Positions 40,404-44,557 of a stretch of DNA of 44,557 bases are shown here, piece after piece. The notes under the pieces were generated by a model. That model did not search any database. It saw only the letters and a list, made by a program, of their open reading frames with translations, and was not told where the DNA came from. The DNA is from Ferruginibacter sp. (GTDB lineage Bacteria > Bacteroidota > Bacteroidia > Chitinophagales > Chitinophagaceae): NCBI GenBank assembly GCA_017988335.1, contig JAGNRZ010000006.1, positions 1 through 44,557 of the forward strand, in the 5' to 3' direction. Position 1 is the stretch's first letter, and each line of letters begins with the position of its first letter. A program made the translations under genes and the position numbers.

Positions 40404-41066
40404 ATGAAAAATACTGAAGAAATAACTACTGCCATTATAGCCCAAGGCATGTTGCCTTTATACTTTAATGCAAGTGAAGAGGTATCGCTTGATGTGTTAA
40501 AAGCCATTTATAAAGCTGGAGTAAAAGCTGTAGAATATACTAATCGTGGCGAAGCAGCTTTGCATAATTTTAGTAAAATGGTAGCGTTAAGAAATGCCCA
40601 AATGCCAGACTTGTTTTTAGGAGTAGGTACAATTAAAAACCTGCAACAAGCAAAAGATTATTTAGCGGTAGGTGCCGATTTTTTAGTAAGCCCGGGTTTT
40701 GTACCAGAGGTAGCAGCACATTGTGTAGCAAACAATATTTTTTATGCACCAGGTTGTATGACACCAACTGAAATTATTGCTGCCGAAAACGCAGGCATAA
40801 AGTTTATTAAGTTATTCCCAGGTAATATGCTTGGGCCAGACTTTTTAAGTGGCATTAAAGATATTTTTCCAAAATTATTATTTATGCCAACAGGCGGTGT
40901 AGATACTACAAAAGAAAATATAGAAGGATGGTTTAAAGCCGGAGTTTGTGCTGTAGGTATGGGAAGTAAATTAATAAGTAAAAAATTAATGGAAGAAAAA
41001 GACTATGTTGCTATTGAAAGTAGCACAAAAGAAGTTTTATCGCTTATTACATCTGTAAAAAAATAA
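40404..41066 (+). CDS. eda: KDPG/KHG aldolase
   Basis: 220 residues, class I aldolase barrel. GVGTIKN, FLVSPGFVPEV, APGCMTPTEI and FIKLFPG (Schiff-base Lys in the last) are all present in order. It splits KDPG into pyruvate and glyceraldehyde 3-phosphate. It starts 3 bases after the previous gene. Confidence 0.94.
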   Translation: MKNTEEITTAIIAQGMLPLYFNASEEVSLDVLKAIYKAGVKAVEYTNRGEAALHNFSKMVALRNAQMPDLFLGVGTIKNLQQAKDYLAVGADFLVSPGFVPEVAAHCVANNIFYAPGCMTPTEIIAAENAGIKFIKLFPGNMLGPDFLSGIKDIFPKLLFMPTGGVDTTKENIEGWFKAGVCAVGMGSKLISKKLMEEKDYVAIESSTKEVLSLITSVKK

Positions 41067-41070
41067 AAAC

Positions 41071-42372
41071 ATGAACGAAAAAATAACAAAGTACAGATGG
41101 ACAATTTGTGGGTTGATATTTTTTGCAACAACTGTTAACTATTTAGATAGAGCAGTAATTAGTTTGCTTAAACCTTATATTGCAGAAGATTTTAAGTGGG
41201 ACAAGGTAGCAGAAGCAGCTAATTATGCAAACATAGAAATAGCATTTAAAGTAGCCTATGCTTTTGGTATGTTAGGTGCAGGTAGATTTATTGATAAACT
41301 TGGAACTAAAATTGGTTATGCTATTGCCACAGCATTATGGAGTATAGCGGCTATTTGTCATGCACTAGCAACTGGCGTTACAGGATTTAGTATTGCTAGA
41401 ATTTTTCTCGGAATAACAGAGGCTGGTAATTTCCCTGCAGCTATAAAGGCAACAGCAGAGTGGTTTCCTAAAAAAGAAAGAGCCTTGGCTACTGGTATTT
41501 TCAATAGTGGTTCAAATATTGGTGCTATTATAGCACCTCTTAGTGTACCCTTTATTGCAAAAAACTGGGGTTGGGAGTGGGCATTTATATTAACAGGGGC
41601 TGTAGGTTTTATTTGGTTAATACTTTGGTTTGTTTATTATGAAATACCTAGTAAACAAAAGCGGTTATCCGAAGCTGAATTTGCTTATATACATAGCGAT
41701 AAAGATGAAGTACAAGATGATAATAGCCCTAAACTTTCATGGGCTAAGTTGCTAACGTTTAAACAAACGTGGGCTTTTGCAATAGGGAAATTTTTAACCG
41801 ACCCCATTTGGTGGTTCTATCTTTTTTGGCTACCCGATTTTTTAAAAAAGCAATATCATCTTACAAACGAAGGTGTGGCTTTCCCTACAGCAATGGTTTA
41901 TATTATTGCAAGTTTTGGTAGCGTATTTGGGGGCTGGTTACCCATGAAATTAATTAATAATGGCATGCCTGTTTTTAAAGCTAGAAAAACCAGTATGTTA
42001 ATATATGCCTTTTGTGTAGTACCCATTGTTTTTGCACAATTAGCTGGTCAAGCAAATATGTGGTTTGCTGTATTAATTATTGGCTTTGCTGCTGCGTCAC
42101 ACCAAGCATGGAGTGCAAATATTTTTACCACAGTAAGCGATATGTTTCCAAAAAAATCTACAGCATCTGTAACAGGTATTGGTGGTTTATTTGGCGGTTT
42201 AGGCGGCATCCTTTTATCTGCTTTGGTACAAAAACAAATGTTTGTGCATTTTGAAAAAATAGGGAAGATAGAAACGGCTTATTATATCATGTTCTTTATT
42301 TGTGGTGCAGCTTATTTAACAGGATGGCTCATCATGCATTTTTTAGTTCCTAAAATGAAACGAGTGGAGTAA
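41071..42372 (+). CDS. MFS transporter, hexuronate (ExuT-like) type
   Basis: 433 residues with about 12 helices. FATTVNYLDRAVISLLKPYI at the N-terminus and GITEAGNFPAAIKATAEWFPKKERALATGIFNSGSNIGAIIAP are typical of the anion:cation symporter branch that includes ExuT. It starts 4 bases after eda and most likely imports glucuronate or galacturonate across the inner membrane. Confidence 0.9.
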   Translation: MNEKITKYRWTICGLIFFATTVNYLDRAVISLLKPYIAEDFKWDKVAEAANYANIEIAFKVAYAFGMLGAGRFIDKLGTKIGYAIATALWSIAAICHALATGVTGFSIARIFLGITEAGNFPAAIKATAEWFPKKERALATGIFNSGSNIGAIIAPLSVPFIAKNWGWEWAFILTGAVGFIWLILWFVYYEIPSKQKRLSEAEFAYIHSDKDEVQDDNSPKLSWAKLLTFKQTWAFAIGKFLTDPIWWFYLFWLPDFLKKQYHLTNEGVAFPTAMVYIIASFGSVFGGWLPMKLINNGMPVFKARKTSMLIYAFCVVPIVFAQLAGQANMWFAVLIIGFAAASHQAWSANIFTTVSDMFPKKSTASVTGIGGLFGGLGGILLSALVQKQMFVHFEKIGKIETAYYIMFFICGAAYLTGWLIMHFLVPKMKRVE

Positions 42373-42375
42373 AAT

Positions 42376-42402
42376 AAAAAGCAGCGTTAATGCTGCTTTT
42401 TT
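42376..42402 (+). terminator. terminator of the hexuronate locus
   Basis: AAAAGCAGC (42377-42385), loop GTTAAT, GCTGCTTTT (42392-42400) and further Ts. Confidence 0.8.
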
Positions 42403-42598
42403 ATTAGTTATAAATTCTTATCCTTTCATACATCGTCATTTCAATAGCTTTGTGTGCAAGACAAGGAAGTTGTGTTATATTCAAAAAGTTGTTATAATTT
42501 ACCAAGGCCTATCAACAGCTTTGTTTATTGTATTTAATTCATTGCTACTACTACTTTTGATTTTAACTCCATTATGTTTTTGGTACACCATCACACAT

Positions 42599-42748
42599 TT
42601 AGCTATGTTTCAATACATAACAATGGCAAAGAATTCCGAATGCCAACCTACCAATAATCAGCATCTTTGTTACTGCTGTATTGTTTAAACATTCAAAAAG
42701 AACGCCTTCGCCTACCATTCCTGTTACTCCTGTTATTATTACTTTCAT
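42599..42748 (-). pseudogene. N-terminal fragment of an NAD-dependent epimerase
   Basis: From 42748 leftward the frame reads MKVIITGVTGMVGEGVLFEC, the Rossmann nucleotide-binding motif G-x-x-G-x-x-G of epimerase/dehydratase proteins, then loses homology after LIIGR. About 30 residues of a family of 200-300 remain, so this is a truncated remnant. It lies just downstream of the interrupted bestrophin gene on the same strand. Confidence 0.7.
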
Positions 42749-42758
42749 TTTTTTAATT

Positions 42759-43778
42759 TTACAATAAGACGTCGTTAACTGGTTGTATTGGCTCTGGTAA
42801 ATTGGTTTCGCCAATCATTTTCAGCAAATCTATTTCTATAGTTCGGCAAATAGATAACATTGGTATATCAGTTCCTAAACCTTCAAAAGGATTTTCTCAA
42901 TAGTCGCCAATTAATTCCATTACAACATACACCCAGCCCACAATTGCCCCCAATGGCACCATTATCCAAACCCCAAAATTCGCAATTTTTGCGAACTCAC
43001 CCACAATGCCTAATGGTAATAGAAAAATAAAAATACAAGTGAAAATGAAACTTAAACTGGCGTATTGACGTGGCAAAGGAAATTTTTTAATGCGTTCAGC
43101 TTTGCCTTGATGGTCATTAAATTCACTTACTATTTTTTGCATTTCTATTTGGCGAAACAAATTGAGTGACTCATTTTGTTCGAGTGTTGCCAATAATTTT
43201 GATTGCAAATGAAGGATATATGTTGCTTGGTTTGGTGCTGTTTCCCACTCTTTAATTTCTGCAAAATATTTCTTGGTTTGCTCTTGGCTTAAATATTCAT
43301 TGAATTGTCCAACACCATATTTTTCTCTACGTTTTGTGGTAAGCCAAGTATGCATCCCTCCTAAACTTACGTGTTCCCATTGTGTAGGTACAAGCAACTG
43401 TTCTCTAAAAGTGTATAGCCAAGCAATGTGCCTATAAATTAATTTAGATTTTATGGTTTTAATTTCGTCAGCAGATAATTGTGTATTTTGAATGTAGGTG
43501 TCCACTAAATTGCCCCAACTTCTAGAGCTATTTACAATGCCACCCCAAATTTTTCGAGCTTCCCACACTCTATCGTACGATTGATTGTTTTTAAAACCAA
43601 CATAAAAAGCAACAGCAGTACCAATTAACGACACTGGCAACCAAGGGATAGAAAGCCAATGCCATCCTACAACTTTGTACAACACTGCTATAATAAGCAT
43701 GTGAGCTACAAGCCACCAAATATGATGTCCGGCAAAAAGTAGTATGGATTTAAAAGTTATATTTTTTCTTATAATCAT
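42759..43778 (-). pseudogene. bestrophin family channel protein, interrupted by one in-frame TGA
   Basis: From 43778 the frame encodes 293 residues of a bestrophin/UPF0187 anion channel (FKNNQSYDRVWEARKIWGGIVNSSRSW, ending VVMELIGDY) and stops at TGA (42897-42899). The next 45 codons, in the same frame, continue the family: ENPFEGLGTDIPMLSICRTI and a further conserved tail to TAA (42759). TCA (Ser) to TGA is the simplest explanation. The truncated protein lacks the cytosolic C-terminal tail, so it may be non-functional, unless read-through or a sequence error applies. Confidence 0.8.
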
Positions 43779-43802
43779 AATTCTATTGGATTATTTTTCT
43801 TG

Positions 43803-43985
43803 TTAATTTTTAATTGTGGGTTCTGATAGTCTTGCATTAACGGCTTTGAGCTTGTATTTCGGTTCCACTTTTGGTAAACCCATGTTAGCGTAAATAACGC
43901 TACTTGTGTTTTCGTTTTCTCTTAAATGCCCTATTAATAAGGGTTTATAGTTTTTTCTAATGCAAATAAAAGCAGAATAAAGCAC
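43803..43985 (-). CDS. doubtful small ORF, 60 aa
   Basis: This frame precedes the bestrophin gene on the same strand. It shows no family I recognise; NMGLPKVEPKYKLKAVNARL could be a remnant of a larger protein. No signal peptide or motif. It may be noise between the bestrophin and the recombinase. Confidence 0.2.
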   Translation of the reverse strand: MLYSAFICIRKNYKPLLIGHLRENENTSSVIYANMGLPKVEPKYKLKAVNARLSEPTIKN

Positions 43986-43993
43986 ATAAAATA

Positions 43994-44024
43994 TTGATTT
44001 GTTGTACTAATTGTTGTACCTTTG
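43994..44024 (+). promoter_or_regulatory. Bacteroidota-type promoter of the recombinase gene
   Basis: TTG (43994-43996), 20 bases, then TACCTTTG (44017-44024), a perfect match to TAnnTTTG. It would leave an untranslated leader of about 80 bases before the recombinase ATG. Confidence 0.6.
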
Positions 44025-44112
44025 TATTGTATTTCTTCCAATTGCATAACCCAATATTTGCAAGGGAAATTTCGGAGAAATCAAAAGTATAAATTTCAAA
44101 ATAGTACAAGAT

Positions 44113-44557
44113 ATGGCAAGCGTAAAATTAATATTAAGACAACACCAAGTAGACAAGGCGGGGCATAGTCCTTTGTATTTGCGAGTTATTAAAGACCGTA
44201 AAACCAAATTCATTACGACAAGTGTTAAGTTATTATCCACCGAATGGGACGAAGCAAAACAGAAGATAAAAAAGAACCACCCCAATAGTGCCAGGTTAAA
44301 TGCTTTCCTATCTCAACAGGTAGCAGATGCAGAAGGGCAAGTAGCAGACCTTGTAAGAAAGAAAAAATCTGTTTCAGCTAAGAAGTTAAAAGAAGCTATC
44401 AAAGGAAAAGACAGTAGTAATTTTTTTACTTATGCTTATGACCGTTGCGAAAAAATCAAAAGTACATTGGCATTAAGAACCTATATGAATTACAAAAGGT
44501 ACACAGAGAAGTTTGAAAAATTTGCAGGTACTAAAGAATTGTATTTTGATGATATTA
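44113..44557 (+). CDS. tyrosine recombinase/integrase, 3'-truncated by the window
   Basis: The frame opens at ATG 44113 and runs off the right edge (148 codons). The N-terminal domain has the arm-binding pattern of Bacteroidota transposon/phage integrases (MASVKLILRQHQVDKAGHSP, LYLRVIKDRKTKFITTSVKL, STEWDEAKQKIKK). The start of a SAM-like core-binding domain follows (FFTYAYDRCEKIKSTLALRTYMNY). The catalytic Arg/His/Tyr region lies outside. It may mark a mobile element that begins near here. Confidence 0.85.
   Translation, partial: MASVKLILRQHQVDKAGHSPLYLRVIKDRKTKFITTSVKLLSTEWDEAKQKIKKNHPNSARLNAFLSQQVADAEGQVADLVRKKKSVSAKKLKEAIKGKDSSNFFTYAYDRCEKIKSTLALRTYMNYKRYTEKFEKFAGTKELYFDDI

Noticed and set aside
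42897-42899. UGA recoding (selenocysteine or alternative code) in the bestrophin
   Set aside because: The expected residue is Ser in a non-catalytic tail, many other genes end in TGA-free normal code with no UGA-rich frames, and no selenocysteine hairpin is evident.

Overview
The window looks like the chromosome of a low-GC Bacteroidota, probably Chitinophagaceae or a relative. The signs are a SusC/SusD pair, several TonB-dependent barrels, A-rich upstream regions in place of Shine-Dalgarno sites, promoters of the TTTG / TAnnTTTG type, and tRNA genes that do not encode CCA. The taxonomy is inferred from gene content only.

Layout. Positions 1-2310 hold the end of a 2H phosphoesterase (2'-5' RNA ligase type), a PA0069-type radical SAM protein and a small unknown gene. 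Positions 2589-11603 form the most unusual part, a plus-strand island that appears dedicated to tRNA loss and RNA repair. It starts with a good Bacteroidota promoter followed by three consecutive modules, each made of a short ORF and an intrinsic terminator. Then come 15 tRNA or tRNA-like genes (3265-4669), a basic unknown protein, a YkuK/DUF458 RNase H-like protein, three broken tRNA-like sequences, an SPFH slipin, two RlaP-type nucleotidyltransferases, a zinc-ribbon protein and the RNA ligase RtcB. The first short ORF uses 17 different amino acids in its first 20 codons. Its codons match the anticodons of the array nearly one for one, including CTA/TAG, CGC/ACG and AGT/GCT. I read this as a leader peptide that tests many tRNAs: a stall on any missing tRNA would favour an antiterminator and switch on spare tRNAs and repair enzymes. 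This is inference from sequence. Several array members are odd: one has about 23 extra bases in the anticodon loop, one has a 14-bp palindrome in the D loop, and one lacks the anticodon arm.

Positions 11638-15174 carry a membrane protein, an APH kinase-RapZ C-terminal fusion, and a MurU-like uridylyltransferase fused in frame to a DUF559 nuclease domain that seems to have arrived as a cassette. Positions 15177-22572 (minus strand) encode a small exported protein, a TonB-type barrel, an HlyD/MacA-type adaptor, a TolC-type channel and an APC permease. A cobalamin riboswitch carrying an extra hairpin (about 22650-22900) precedes a BtuB-like receptor, a CWC protein and a MarC-family protein.

Positions 25970-42402 form a pectin/hexuronate utilisation locus: LacI regulator, SusC/SusD, pectinesterase, GH43, an NTF2-like protein, UxuA, UxaC, KduI, KdgK, YhcH-type protein, KDPG aldolase and an ExuT-like transporter. 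Two copies of a LacI-type operator (AACGATTGCGTA) lie before susC and uxaC. The tagaturonate/fructuronate reductase and KduD are not in the window. The right end (42599-44557) looks eroded: an epimerase fragment, a bestrophin gene interrupted by one in-frame TGA, and the 5' part of a tyrosine recombinase that runs off the window.
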